64,000 bases of DNA, taken from positions 119,609,343 through 119,673,342 of the forward strand of contig NC_092811.1 in NCBI RefSeq assembly GCF_040954645.1. Direction: 5' to 3'. Below the pieces are notes generated by a model. The model saw only the letters and a program-made list of their open reading frames with translations, was not told the DNA's origin and ran no database searches. The stretch is from Diabrotica undecimpunctata. Taxonomy: Eukaryota; Arthropoda; Insecta; Coleoptera; Chrysomelidae. Shown here one piece after another: positions 38,273-48,522 of the stretch. The position numbers were made by a program, and so were the translations under genes. Positions within the stretch are counted from its first letter, which is position 1; each line of letters begins with the position of its first letter.

Positions 38273-38533
38273 TCATATTCTCGCCGGTGTTGTTGTTGTT
38301 GTTGCTGGCACCCATGGCGTAGGTTGAATACGTCTTAATGGATATGTAGCTGGTGGCAGTTTTCTAAAGGCGTAAATCCAGGTGTCTTGCTGCTGCTGTA
38401 AATTCAACTCTTCCGGTTTCCACGTTTTGTTGTTGTCAAAATGCAGGCTATCTAATTGTCTTTTAATTTGTTTTATATCCTCATATGATTTAATGTCTTT
38501 ATTTAACTGGTTAAGTTTTCTTTGAAATTCCAT
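38273..38533 (-). CDS. Element-borne ORF, exon-like part 1 (linker-like, Pro/Thr-rich end)
   Basis: An 86-codon frame whose ATG (38533) lies inside the right inverted arm; the left arm keeps the matching ATGGAATTT at 37759, where the frame dies within a few codons. Residues ~5-45 are charged and helical (KLNQLNKDIKSYEDIKQIKR); the end is LPPATYPLRRIQPTPWVP then polythreonine. It precedes, on the same strand, the hemopexin-like segment at 37858-38150, as the proline/threonine hinge of a matrix metalloproteinase would. The promoter would lie in the arm. Confidence 0.5.
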   Translation of the reverse strand: MEFQRKLNQLNKDIKSYEDIKQIKRQLDSLHFDNNKTWKPEELNLQQQQDTWIYAFRKLPPATYPLRRIQPTPWVPATTTTTPARI

Positions 38534-39044
38534 TACTCTATGTATGTACTATCACATAACTGTCACGTCCTGCGTCGAATGTCACGTTCTGTTAGGCACG
38601 TTACGGAAAAGAAGAAGAATGTTCATATTGAACGTTGACAGAAGCCAAACAGTTGGATTCTGTGTCAACAACGCTTTCATTTGACACCCCATACGTCAAA
38701 ATCAGATCAATAGCAACGAAGATATGGTCTAGCGTCCATTTGGCAATGCCGCCATCTTTGTTTTTGTGTTAACGTATTCGTTATCTCCTCCCCGTTCCAA
38801 CGAGTACTCGTACATCACGATCGGACCAATAGAAACGAAGATATGACGTAATGCCATTTCGACATGCTCCTATGCGCACGGCACATACTGCGTTCAACCC
38901 CATTTTTCATCCCCTTTCCAACGAGCCCTCGTACGTCATCCTAGGTTAAGCCGTTTGGCACTTACGACCGGGGTTGCGATTTTAGGGGTTGTGATTTAAG
39001 GGATGGCCCAGGAACCGTGTAGTATATCTATTAACGTGAGAAAT

Positions 39045-40440
39045 TCATACGTACACATAAAATATTGGTTTTTTTGGTATGCAACGTTGTAAGCGCAAAA
39101 AAATCGCTCCTTAAATTCACTTAAGCAAATCATTTAATTTATATTCCTCTGTGATAAATTCGATGCCAATTTTGCCATTTCAGTTTCATTTAAAAAAAGT
39201 TAACAATAACATATCAATAATACAGTTGAGCCCATATAACAATAACATATCAATAATACAGTTGTTTACCCGTGCGTCATTCGTTTGCACGCCTTTGCAT
39301 TTGTTTATTTTTTTTTGTTCTAATAAGTGTATCCGGTTGGTATTTTTATGAAATTTCGTTGTTTGACCTTCACTTTTTGTTCATTTCTTATTTACCAATA
39401 AAGCATATTTGTGGTACCTGATGGTACACCTAATAATGGCGTCGTGTCGAGTGACGGATCCGGAGCGAGTACTTCCGTCTTCTACATGAGCGCGAGTGGT
39501 GCAAGGTTAAGGGACTCATATCAGATCTTCTTTTTATCCTCTTTCTGCTGTTATAGATGTTTATTCATACCTACTCAATTAGATATTCCATACCTTCAGT
39601 TTAAATTACTTCTACCTATGTTATCATCAAAGTGTTTGTACCTATTCGGCTGGTTTTTAACTGTTTTTGCATAGAATGATGAAATTATCACTTTTGAATC
39701 ACTAACTTGCTTTAAACAATAAGTCAAATTCTGTTATCTCGATTTTTTTAGGTTCAAATAGGAGAGTTTTTATAATTAATTTTCACTTCCAGCTCCAACG
39801 TTGCCAATTCCCTCCTAGCTCTCATACTATTTTATATTATTTCCGTAAGACAGCTGCTGTCCTAAAATCCGACATATTTCACCTGATGACAAGACCTGCT
39901 ATTCATCTGTTCATATAAACGGTTAATTAGTTCTAAGTAATATAAATTTACAAAGTAAACACAATAATAGAAAAGTGGAATCGTATGATGATAATTATTT
40001 ATTTTTCATATTATGAGTAGTTTATGAAAGGAATAAGATGTATCTTTATTCCACCCACCAGTTATATACGTTTATATTATAAGTAAACAATAAAAACCTA
40101 TCACCCTATTTAGTCAGGTTTCTTAAAATTAATTTCCTATGCTGTATAAAATTCTTTCTACAATTTTACTAATTATTCTCGTTCTAGTCATTTTGCCTAT
40201 CGCCATGCGACGATTATCCAATCAGTTGCCCTACAGTCACTACACTCAATTTTTTTTATTTCCTCCTATTTTATCGTATCTCCCTCCAATTTGTTCTTAC
40301 ATTCTTCAAGGCCTCTTCAAGTCACTCCATTACGTTGGAGTCGCAATTTTCGGCGATTTTGAGTCGCTCTGAAGTTGCTTCAGAAGGACCTAAGATGTAG
40401 AACTGAAACAACCTTCGATTCTGACCTTCATCTGGATGAA
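39045..40440. other. Gene-poor stretch with a small tandem duplication
   Basis: No supported gene. AACAATAACATATCAATAAT repeats at about 39201 and 39239 (38-bp spacing). The frames at 39411-39674 and 40139-40372 have no motifs. Confidence 0.4.
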
Positions 40441-40449
40441 GTGTCCCTG

Positions 40450-41330
40450 TCAAAGAGTAAATATGGGTTCATACGGTCTATAACCAGGAGAAGCAGCTAG
40501 GTTTACTTTGGACGCAAAGGCGAAGGAACTATTGATGCTCCTTATATTTTCCATTAATCCATTACTCGTGGGATCGTTTTCTGTCATTAGGTTTTGGAGA
40601 AGCGGCGGATAATGATTGAGGGAAACTGTAACTTTTCCCTTCTGGCAGCACATCGTGAATGTTCCATCCGTTGGTCGTTCTGCGATGAAGTGCTTGGCTG
40701 TACAAAATTGGCAGCGAACGTCCATTGCTCCACACGAATGTTCAGTGACTGCGTTTTCATCATCCAGCATTGCCTCTGCGTCTTCCTGCAAGCGATTTAG
40801 TGCAAAACGCACCCTTTGGTTGTATATATTTCTTTGTGAAGCAAGTTTTTGTTGTTGATACAACAGATATCTCCTGTTTCTAACATCGGTGCGTCTCGGG
40901 ACAATCTCGCTTGACGATCCTCATCGGTCTCCTGAGCTCGATGGAGACGTTGCCACTCAGCATCACGATCCGTTTTACTGGTGGCTTCCATAAGATTTTA
41001 CACACTCTGGCGAGCTTGGCGAAGTACGACCTTTATGACGATCTTGCGTGTCGTTCCTCCTCAGTCTTCAGATCTCGATGTCGACGAAGCCGTACCAAGT
41101 TGCCCTCGCTTCTGAAGTTCCTCTGGAGTTTCTTGACATTGGCTTGCCTGCCGAAGTACTGAATCTTGATCGAGTCGACCATCGTTCAAGTGTCTTCTGT
41201 GACGCGGATTCTCGCTGCTGCCTACTTAATCTACCTTCAGAGCCCGTTGTTCTTTATTTTCCTGAGTTCTTACTTCCCCTCTTCGAGCATTCCTAGCTTC
41301 TTTTAGTTTTTCATCGGTATTATATTTTTT
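40450..41330 (-). pseudogene. Helitron replicase/helicase N-terminal relic
   Basis: The minus strand first shows Arg/Glu/Asp-rich repeats (RAQETDEDRQARLSRDA, ETPEELQKR; 41330-40800), typical of the leader of insect Helitron proteins, then CGAMDVRCQFCTAKHFIAER, FTMCCQKGKVTV, PPLLQNLM and MENIRSINSSFAFAS (40740-40480), the conserved zinc-finger and Helitron-like N-terminal domain. The Rep HUH motif and the SF1 helicase are absent. Several frames are used, so it is a decayed fragment of a rolling-circle transposon. Confidence 0.75.
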
Positions 41331-42240
41331 AGATCTCACCATATTTGACATAAAACTTGTCAACGTTGCGAGTCGCTTCGTCAGTGACACTATCCATATA
41401 GACATCTAAGCGGTTCTTGATCAACTAAACGTTCGGTGCCAGAATTTGAAATCTGCTAGCGCGCATAGTATATTCACGTCTACACATATTCTGGTTTACC
41501 TGTACCAGTTTTATTAAATCGAGTTGGAGACTTCTCAAGCTATTGAAGGCAACTAAGTAAATATAATACTGCCTGCAGTTTTGTATTGGCGGAAGTAAAA
41601 TAATCAGCTTCATTTGCTTCGCATTAATTAAAGAGTTCTTAAAAATATCGTGCCTACACTTACAATACGTCTTCTCTTCCATTGATCAGTTGACTTTCCT
41701 TATCCTTAATAATAATTCGATTTTTGATTGAAAACCGTTTTTTATTGTATCAATTCTCTTATAAAAGCCCTTACGTTTCTACTTTTTTAATATTTTTTAA
41801 CTCTTCTAAGATCAAGTTTTCATATTCTTTATGTTTTTGTCTACATTTAACTGCTTTTATCAAAGCCATAGTGCTTACATTCTAAATTGTTAAAACTACA
41901 ATATTATTCCTACATGTTCTGTATCCTCGATTTGTAACTCTACCATTTTATCTGTAATTATAGTTGTTGTTCTTAACAAGAGCGTTTTTAGGAGATGGTG
42001 TTGTTGTCCCTATGCCCTGTAGGGCTAGTTATGTTCTTTAATTTTTAGAAATTAACTTTCCTAGATGGAGTTGCATTATCTCAATTCCAATGCATGCAGT
42101 TATTCCGCTAATCCATTAGTTTTTACACTGTACGTTACATTGTCTTCACTTGTCTTGTCTTGTCTTCACTTGTTTTGTCTTGTCTTCACTTGTCTTTTGA
42201 TCTCTCAACGTATTTCCTGAATTATTCTCAGTACTCACAA
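41331..42240. other. Gene-poor stretch with a TTGTCTTCAC tandem repeat
   Basis: No supported gene. Units of CACTTGTCTTGTCTTGTCTT repeat between about 42147 and 42197. Confidence 0.4.
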
Positions 42241-42249
42241 CTATACCGT

Positions 42250-42600
42250 TTCCAGTAGTCTTTGTGTTGTTGCTGTGTTGGGTCTTGTTTCTGAGGCATG
42301 TGTCATTATTGGTCGTACACTAACTTTATAAATTATTGACTTCATGTCAGTGTTAATGTGTCTATTTCGCCATATAGTGTTATGGCATCCTGCCAGTCTA
42401 TTTGCTTTTTGTACTTAATCTCTCACTTCTTTGTCCTTGTCTTCATAGCTGGACAGTGTAATTCCAAGGTATTTTATTTTCAACACTTGTTCAATACTGA
42501 TGCCATCAATTTTTATTTTACCTCTGGTTGGTTCTTTGCTGATTACTATTGTTTATTTGGCCGAGGCTAAGATATTAGACTTAATTTTTGCCCAGCTTTC
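42250..42600 (-). pseudogene. Non-LTR reverse transcriptase thumb-region fragment
   Basis: The minus strand reads GKIKIDGISIEQVLKIKYLG, ITLSSYEDKDKEVRD, a stop, VQKANRLAGCHNTIWRN, RPIMTHASETRPNT. KYLG, EVR..V.KANR.AGC and RPIMTYA(A/S)ETRP are the thumb and connection motifs of RTE-type reverse transcriptases. Palm and endonuclease are gone. Confidence 0.75.
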
Positions 42601-43187
42601 TTCGACTGCATCACTTTCTATGATGTATGTGTGGTAAGTAATGACAGGAATTCAAGTAGTAGTTATGTTGCGCTGCGAAGTCGTAAAAATTATCATCCTC
42701 TTGGCGGTTGGACGCCCTATTTACGTACACGGGTCTACATTCCTCTCAAACGCTAGGGGTAGATATTTAAGTCACGCGTGGGAAACAACCAAAATCTTGA
42801 CTCACGTGCTTTATCGCAATACTAAAATCAAAAGTGCTTGTCAAGTTAATAATTTTCTTGATAAGGGTTAAGCGTTCTTGGAGTAAAATCGATGAATTTT
42901 TTTACACAAATGCTTTAAATCGTATGTGGTTCTCAGTATAGTGTCTTTGCATGCTTCTATAATATAGAGGTTGTCAATTTGAGGCGAAAAAGTTATTAAA
43001 AAAAATTAAATTGTCGATCGGATAGTGTTGTAGGGGTTTTAGTTAAATATTATTAGAATTTCACGTGTAATATTACAAAAACAAAATCCCTTAAACAAAA
43101 CTGTATCGTTGAAGAAAAAACGCATTTAAAATATTTTTAAAACGAGTAACTTGACAAATAGCGTCTTTATCCTAAGTTTGATATTAT
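42601..43187. other. Gene-poor stretch
   Basis: No supported gene; the frame 42641-42871 lacks motifs. Confidence 0.4.
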
Positions 43188-43195
43188 GAGAATAG

Positions 43196-43800
43196 CATCG
43201 AGTTAGAATCTATGGAGAGGGCATCACGTGACTAAAAACGACCTCACTTCGGCCATATTGTTAAGATTGTTTTGACACTTTAGACAGATCGTATATGTTT
43301 GTTTACGTTTGTTGTTTTTCGAATATTTTTAGTTTTATAATACTTTTATAGAAACTGTAATAATATATTGTGATAGTGCATAATAATGGTTTCTTGTTCT
43401 AAACGTAGTTGCCGTAGCAGAAGCAATGTTAATAAAAAATCTTCAGGAATAACGTTCTACAGGTTAGTATACAAATATGTAAACAAAGTAATGGCCCGTA
43501 CTACAGAGAATAAATTAATAGTATTTGACTGTATTAATTTATCTTTATGTATAATATATCGTGTTTTTAGTGTTTACCGCGGGATAAATAAATCATAATT
43601 TATTAAAAATGTATTGCACTTTTTTAGATTATGATTAATCTTCTGAATAACTAGTGATATTTTTATAGTAGTTTTAATATTATTGAGTCCGGCTATGATC
43701 CCACCGCCATATTGGTATCATCGTTAGCCACGCCTACCTACGCCGTTTTTAATACACACGTTAATATGCTCATACCTTCTCCATAGATTCTAACTCGATG
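43196..43800 (+). mobile_element. Short P-type element, 605 bp
   Basis: Perfect 23-bp inverted ends begin CATCGAGTTAGAATCTATGG on both sides, and the element is flanked by an exact 8-bp duplication GAGAATAG (43188-43195 and 43801-43808). An 8-bp duplication, a CAT-starting inverted repeat and a THAP-domain exon inside all match the P superfamily. With no transposase catalytic region it is non-autonomous. Confidence 0.85.
43386..43462 (+). CDS. THAP zinc-finger first exon within the P-type element
   Basis: From ATG: MVSCSKRSCRSRSNVNKKSS then GITFYR, followed by a splice-donor-like AG/GTTAGT at 43462/43463. MV-x-C-x(4)-C at the start and GITFYR about 20 residues on are the N-terminal half of a THAP domain (C2CH zinc finger), the DNA-binding domain of P transposases. 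The Cys pair and aromatic segment are present; the second Cys and His would be in a later exon that is missing. An ISL2EU-type Harbinger also uses THAP proteins, but the 8-bp duplication favours P. Confidence 0.7.
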
Positions 43801-44227
43801 GAGAATAGAGAGATATCGCAAGTGCATTTTTATCGCACGCTAATAGCGGAATTCGCAAATTTGACATGTACGCAAGCGCATAGTAAATGTTACGTTAATA
43901 CCGTATAAGGCCTGTCGCTATTTGGGTCGAAATAAGGGATAGTAAATAACGTTAAACAATAATTTGACATTTGGGATGAAACATAAAAATAATTCATAGA
44001 ATACAAATTTTAGAAACCAAAAACTTAACTGTGAATTTCAATGCTGAGAAGCATCTTGTTTGTCGAGAACCATGAACCATATTTTTTGTCTGTAAACACG
44101 TGCGTTCTTATTTTGTCTTTTTATACTTTTTGTGCTTAAAATATTAGTTACTCAAATATTTTATATTACCATTACTTTCTAACGTGTTTCTTTTTTAAAT
44201 GTCTGTTACTTTATTCCTATTGGCAGT

Positions 44228-44440
44228 TCATATTTCATTTGGAATTTTTAACAAATTGACTAATAATCTAATATCATGGGAGCTAAACCTAAAGAAATCT
44301 TTGCATTGATTGTTGGTTAAATCATTAAAATGCACGTCAACCTGCTCAATATCTTTTTCTAGCAAATTAACAAGAATTAAATCTTCAATTTCATTGTCAT
44401 CAGCACCAGCTATTATTGCTGTATCAATTTCCAAATCCAT
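44228..44440 (-). pseudogene. PIF/Harbinger nuclease N-terminal exon remnant
   Basis: 70 codons ending FNDLTNNQCKDFFRFSSHDI, RLLVNLLKIPNEI. The F-RF-DI-LL-L-IP pattern is the helical N-terminal region of Harbinger nucleases. The frame ends just there and no DDE region follows; an intron or deletion is possible. Partly matching flanks (CGTTAATACCGTA with TATCGCAA) at about 43815-43905 and 44800-44845 in inverse orientation may be the ends of the parent element. Confidence 0.6.
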
Positions 44441-44551
44441 TTTTCAAAAAACATAAAAAAAAAAACCGTTACAGTATTCCTATTCCTCAACATTAATTTC
44501 TAGGTTACATTTAATGCCAAATGTCTGTTGTCATAATAACGTTAAGTCTTA

Positions 44552-44715
44552 GTGTGCGTTCATAACGAGGCGCCGACCCTCGATCGGACCATAGGATGGT
44601 ATTATATTATCATCGCCACGTAAAATAAATGCATTATTTTAAATGCGAGCGTTCACTGTCAGTGCTATGCTCTAGGCGAGGATACTATGCTATGGTCCCC
44701 GTAATGAACGCACCC
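44552..44715. mobile_element. 164-bp MITE, Harbinger-type
   Basis: Ends GTGCGTTCAT-A-ACG and its inverse CGT-A-ATGAACGCAC are flanked by TTA on both sides (44549-44551 and 44716-44718), the usual Harbinger target duplication. Confidence 0.6.
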
Positions 44716-45216
44716 TTATCGTACTCCACCCCAGAACATTTGCGATAACTCTCTTGATGTCTGTGTTTAAATACACCGTTATCCGCTATTTACGTTTTGA
44801 TACGGTACGGTATTAACGTTTGACTTTGCGATAACACTCTAATGATAAGTATGAGCACAGTATATTAATAAAGAATTCTTTAGCAATATACTGTGGTATG
44901 AGTGTCGACCTCTCTCTATCTCCATCTATCTGCAACACCATTAGGTTAAACACAGACAGGGCGGCGTTTAAAGCAATCTCTCGTCTATGGTACTTCTGTT
45001 GTGCAACACAGACGAGCCGTTGTTTGTCAGCTCGCCGCGTCGGCCGCCGCGCGGCCTATGCTGAGCTGAGTACATGCCCATGCGCCGTCGGCAGTTTTAT
45101 GACTTATGGCGACACATCAGTAATAGATATCTCGTGCTTCCACACGGACGTGTGACTGTTTTGCAACGGTTTTATTTGATTACTTTTGTGAGTGTTTGCC
45201 AAATTTTGTATATATT

Positions 45217-45381
45217 ATGGAAGCTATAGACATCGATAAATTAATTACCGAAATTTACACACGGCCAGCAATTTGGGATATGCGCTCAAATGAACATTCG
45301 ATTAAAATAAAGAAAAAATATGCTTGGGAAGAGGTTACCCACAGTTTTATTTCGGAAGATGCTTTCGTGGACCATTTTTAA
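45217..45381 (+). CDS. MADF-domain exon, copy 1
   Basis: 54 codons: MEAIDIDKLITEIYTRPAIW, DMRSNEHSIKIKKKYAWEE, then a stop. L-I-E-(I/V)-x-x-RP-x-(I/L)WD-x-R and AWEE are the conserved core of MADF domains, which bind DNA. The third helix is missing, so this is a first exon or a truncated protein. The whole frame lies in the duplicated 232 bp and recurs at 48358-48522. Confidence 0.7.
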   Translation: MEAIDIDKLITEIYTRPAIWDMRSNEHSIKIKKKYAWEEVTHSFISEDAFVDHF

Positions 45382-45448
45382 TTTCGTTAACTAACGTGTA
45401 AAACATTCCTTTATTTTTTCATTCATTTACTATAGGATGTATCCAATA
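45217..45448 (+). repeat. 232-bp target-site duplication, upstream copy
   Basis: From ATGGAAGCTATAG to GTATCCAATA, matching 48358-48589 with one substitution seen (T to C in the Lys-Tyr codon area). The duplication directly abuts both ends of the RTE element. Confidence 0.9.
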
Positions 45449-45461
45449 GTAAATGAATGAA
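45418..45461. repeat. Perfect 15-bp inverted repeat at the RTE 5' junction
   Basis: TTCATTCATTTACTA (45418-45432), 14-base spacer, TAGTAAATGAATGAA (45447-45461). The left arm is target sequence, also present in the downstream copy; the right arm straddles the insertion point and is absent downstream. Confidence 0.9.
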
Positions 45462-48357
45462 CTTAACGAACCTGGAAACATCCGCAAACTGTGTGACATA
45501 TTAGCACAATATAATGCTGATATTACTGCAATACAAGAAGTACGATGGACAGGTCATGGCATAATCCAAAAAGCAAACTACAATATATACTATAGTTGCC
45601 ATAGAACCAGACATGAATTTGGGACAGCCTTTATAGTCAATAATAAAGTCAAGCACTTGGTTATAGATTTTAAGCCGATAAATCCGCGAATGAGCTGCTT
45701 AAGGATCAGGGGCAAGTTTTTTAATATTAGCCTTATTAATGTACATGCCCCAACAGAGGACAAGCAAGACGAAGAAAAAGACAATTTCTATGATGAATTA
45801 GAAAGAACATATGACAATTGTCCCAGAAATGACATTAAAATAATAATCGGTGATCTGAACGCAAAAATCGGAAGGGAAGAAATATATCTACCGCACATTG
45901 GTAAATATAGTCTCCATAATAATACTAATTCGAATGGACACCGAGCAGTCACCTTCGCAGCCTCAAAGAACATGATCGTAGGAAGCACATGTTTTCTACA
46001 CAAAAAAATACATATGGGGACTTGGACCTCGCCTGATGGATTAACGAACAACCAAATTGATCATGTGATCATAGATGCTAGACACTTCTCCAACCTTATG
46101 GAGGTCCGCACCTATCGAGGCGCCAATATTGATTCAGATCATTTTCTAGTTGGCACAAGAATTCGGGCTAGAATCTCAAATGCGAAGAAGGAGAGAAGTA
46201 CCAAAACAAGGCGCCTTAATATTGAACTCCTCAAAAACCCGCAAACGGTAGAAAGGTTCCAAAACTATATCGAAACTAAATACATAACTAAAGAGAATCT
46301 AACAATTAGTGAACAATGGGAAATGTGTAAAAATTACATTAAAGACGCAGCAAATAACATTCTAGGGCCGCAAAGACCACCACCACGCAATGAGTGGTTC
46401 GATGCTGAATGCGAGGACATTACAAGAAGAAAGAACAATGCATATAAACTGATGCAGCAAAGAAGAACCCGAGAAAAAGAACAAAAATATAAAGATCTCA
46501 GAAGAGAAGAGAAGTACATCCATCGGAGAAAAAAGCGAACTTATGAAAATAGAATATTGGAAGAACTTGAGGCATTAAAAAAGGAAAATCAAACAAGAAA
46601 ATTCTATAAAAATCTAAATAAAGCAAGAAAAGAATTTAAACCAAGGATCGGACTATGTAAGGATAAGGAGGGGCATATACTCAATACAAAAGAAGAAGTA
46701 TTGAAAAGGTGGGTGGAACACTATAAAGAACTGCTTACTATCGAAGTAGAAGATCCAAATCAACCACCCCCAGGAGCAAACAACAATACACCATTGGAGC
46801 CTCCATCAATTCAGGAAGTACGGGATGCAATAAAACACCTAAAAAATAATAAATCTCCAGGAAGTGATGGTATACCCGCGGAACTTATTAAATGTGGAGG
46901 TGCTACTCTGACTAATCATATATATAAAATCATACTGAGAGCCTGGAATGAGGAACAAATCCCAGAAGAGTGGTGTATTGGGATCGTTTGCCCGCTACAC
47001 AAAAAGGGCGATGAATTAGAATGTAGAAACTATAGGGGAATAACCCTCCTTAATACAGCATACAAAATATTTTCGAGTATTTTATATGGTCGTCTGAGTG
47101 AATATTCAGAGGAGCTTCTTGGCGAATATCAAAGTGGTTTTAGGCCTGGTCGATCAACAACAGACCAGATCTTTGTGCTAAGGCAAATACTGGAAAAAAC
47201 CAATGAATTTAATATCGACACATACCATCTTTTCGTAGATTTTAAATCGGCCTATGATAGTGTCCTAAGAAATAAATTGTATGAAGCCATGGATGAATTC
47301 CACATCCCCGATAAACTGATAAGATTGGTTAAGGCTACAATGCGTAAAGTTGTTTGCAAAGTCCAAATACAGGGCGAACAATCACAGGCATTTGAAACGC
47401 ATGTTGGGTTGCGACAGGGAGATGCGCTGGCGTGTCTCCTTTTCAACATAGCTTTGGAAAAGGCGGTCAGGGATGCCCAAATAGACAGCAGAGGAAACAT
47501 TTTTAATAAATCATCCCAAATTTTGGCATATGCAGATGATGTTGATCTAGTTGCCCGCACAACACGCAAGCTAGAAGAAATGTATACCACCTTGTCACAC
47601 GCCTCAAAAAATATGGGCCTGCAAGTAAATGAAAATAAAACTAAGATAATGGCATCAACACCCAACAATAGAGCCAGAAACATCGGCCACCAACTCACGG
47701 TTGATAATTCTACCTTTGAAGTGGTGGACAAATTCACATACTTGGGCTCCCTGATCACCAAGGAGAACGTCATGACTGAAGAAATCAAGCGAAGAATAAT
47801 CCTAGCAAACAAATGCTATTTTGGACTGAGTAGACATATGAGAAGCAGAAACTTAAGCCAAAAAACAAAAATAACCATATACAAAACCCTTATACAACCA
47901 GTGTTGACATATGGGTCTGAGGCATGGACCATTTCCAAGGCAGATGAAAATCTCCTGCTTATATTTGAACGAAGGATCCTGAGAAGAATATTTGGTGGTA
48001 TCTGTGAAAATGGTGTTTGGAGAAGGAGGTACAACTACGAGATATATCACAGATATAAACATATATTTGGTGGTAAAGACGTAGTATCCTTTATAAAAAT
48101 AGGAAGACTAAGATGGGCAGGACATCTGGCAAGATCACAGCAGAACAACCCTCCTAGAAGAATCCTTATGTCACAACCTGTGGGAAGTAGAAAAAGGGGT
48201 AGACCAAAACTCAGATGGAGGGATGGTGTAGATGAGGATGGTAGACAAATAGGCGCAGCAAACTGGCAACAGTTGGCAATGGATAAAACTGACTGGCGTA
48301 ATAGACTTGGGAAGGTCGAGGCTCTTTTATAGGGCTGTAGCACCAATGATGATGATG
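45449..48357 (+). mobile_element. RTE-like retrotransposon, nearly complete, with very long target duplication
   Basis: 2,909 bp, ending in ATGATGATGATG. The left end begins with 13 bases (GTAAATGAATGAA) that are an inverted copy of the adjacent target, then enters the element at the codons LNEPGNI, just past the WNVRT start of the endonuclease, so only the leader and about ten codons are lost. Near-identical target copies and the intact frame point to a recent event. Confidence 0.9.
45453..48332 (+). CDS. RTE-like endonuclease/reverse transcriptase, 959 aa, intact
   Basis: Uninterrupted polyprotein. Endonuclease, residues ~1-260: TAIQEVRWTG, VHAPTEDKQDEE, IIIGDLNAKIGREE, TWTSPDGLTNNQIDHVI, DSDHFLVGTR. 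RT, residues ~480-780: NNKSPGSDGIPAELI, HKKGDELECRNYRGITLLN, YQSGFRPGRSTTDQIF, palm A LFVDFKSAYDS, LRQGDALACLLFNIALE, palm C AYADDVDLV. Tail: YGSEAWTISK, WAGHLARSQQ, SRKRGRPKLRWRDGVDEDGR. The native N-terminal strand with the catalytic Asn (WNVRT) is lost, so endonuclease activity is doubtful while RT looks complete. The first ATG lies in templated filler DNA, not element sequence. Confidence 0.9.
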   Translation: MNELNEPGNIRKLCDILAQYNADITAIQEVRWTGHGIIQKANYNIYYSCHRTRHEFGTAFIVNNKVKHLVIDFKPINPRMSCLRIRGKFFNISLINVHAPTEDKQDEEKDNFYDELERTYDNCPRNDIKIIIGDLNAKIGREEIYLPHIGKYSLHNNTNSNGHRAVTFAASKNMIVGSTCFLHKKIHMGTWTSPDGLTNNQIDHVIIDARHFSNLMEVRTYRGANIDSDHFLVGTRIRARISNAKKERSTKTRRLNIELLKNPQTVERFQNYIETKYITKENLTISEQWEMCKNYIKDAANNILGPQRPPPRNEWFDAECEDITRRKNNAYKLMQQRRTREKEQKYKDLRREEKYIHRRKKRTYENRILEELEALKKENQTRKFYKNLNKARKEFKPRIGLCKDKEGHILNTKEEVLKRWVEHYKELLTIEVEDPNQPPPGANNNTPLEPPSIQEVRDAIKHLKNNKSPGSDGIPAELIKCGGATLTNHIYKIILRAWNEEQIPEEWCIGIVCPLHKKGDELECRNYRGITLLNTAYKIFSSILYGRLSEYSEELLGEYQSGFRPGRSTTDQIFVLRQILEKTNEFNIDTYHLFVDFKSAYDSVLRNKLYEAMDEFHIPDKLIRLVKATMRKVVCKVQIQGEQSQAFETHVGLRQGDALACLLFNIALEKAVRDAQIDSRGNIFNKSSQILAYADDVDLVARTTRKLEEMYTTLSHASKNMGLQVNENKTKIMASTPNNRARNIGHQLTVDNSTFEVVDKFTYLGSLITKENVMTEEIKRRIILANKCYFGLSRHMRSRNLSQKTKITIYKTLIQPVLTYGSEAWTISKADENLLLIFERRILRRIFGGICENGVWRRRYNYEIYHRYKHIFGGKDVVSFIKIGRLRWAGHLARSQQNNPPRRILMSQPVGSRKRGRPKLRWRDGVDEDGRQIGAANWQQLAMDKTDWRNRLGKVEALL

Positions 48358-48522
48358 ATGGAAGCTATAGACATCGATAAATTAATTACCGAAATTTACA
48401 CACGGCCAGCAATTTGGGATATGCGCTCAAATGAACATTCGATTAAAATAAAGAAAAAACATGCTTGGGAAGAGGTTACCCACAGTTTTATTTCGGAAGA
48501 TGCTTTCGTGGACCATTTTTAA
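48358..48522 (+). CDS. MADF-domain exon, copy 2 (target duplication)
   Basis: Same frame as 45217-45381 with a Tyr-to-His change (TAT to CAT) in KKKYAWEE. It begins at the ATG that is also the last unit of the RTE's ATGATGATG tail. It was created by the RTE insertion, not by gene duplication. Confidence 0.7.
   Translation: MEAIDIDKLITEIYTRPAIWDMRSNEHSIKIKKKHAWEEVTHSFISEDAFVDHF

Larger units (their letters stand above)
37200..39029 (-). mobile_element. DNA transposon with ~0.5-kb inverted ends and captured coding sequence
   Basis: The ends start AGATATACTACACGG on both sides and stay inverted-complementary for about 570 bp on the left (37200-37769) and 515 bp on the right (38515-39029); the left arm has an internal ~40-bp duplication (TGACGTGACATTCGACGCAG region). 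Flanks share AACGTGAGA (37191-37199 and 39033-39041), with three extra bases on the right, suggesting a 9-bp target duplication. Between the arms is a coding segment on the minus strand that begins inside the right arm. Long arms, ~9-bp duplication and captured coding sequence resemble Pack-MULEs or foldback elements; no transposase is present. Confidence 0.75.

Noticed and set aside
40594..41296. Plus-strand frames opposite the Helitron relic
   Set aside because: Shadows of the Arg/Glu-rich Helitron leader on the minus strand.
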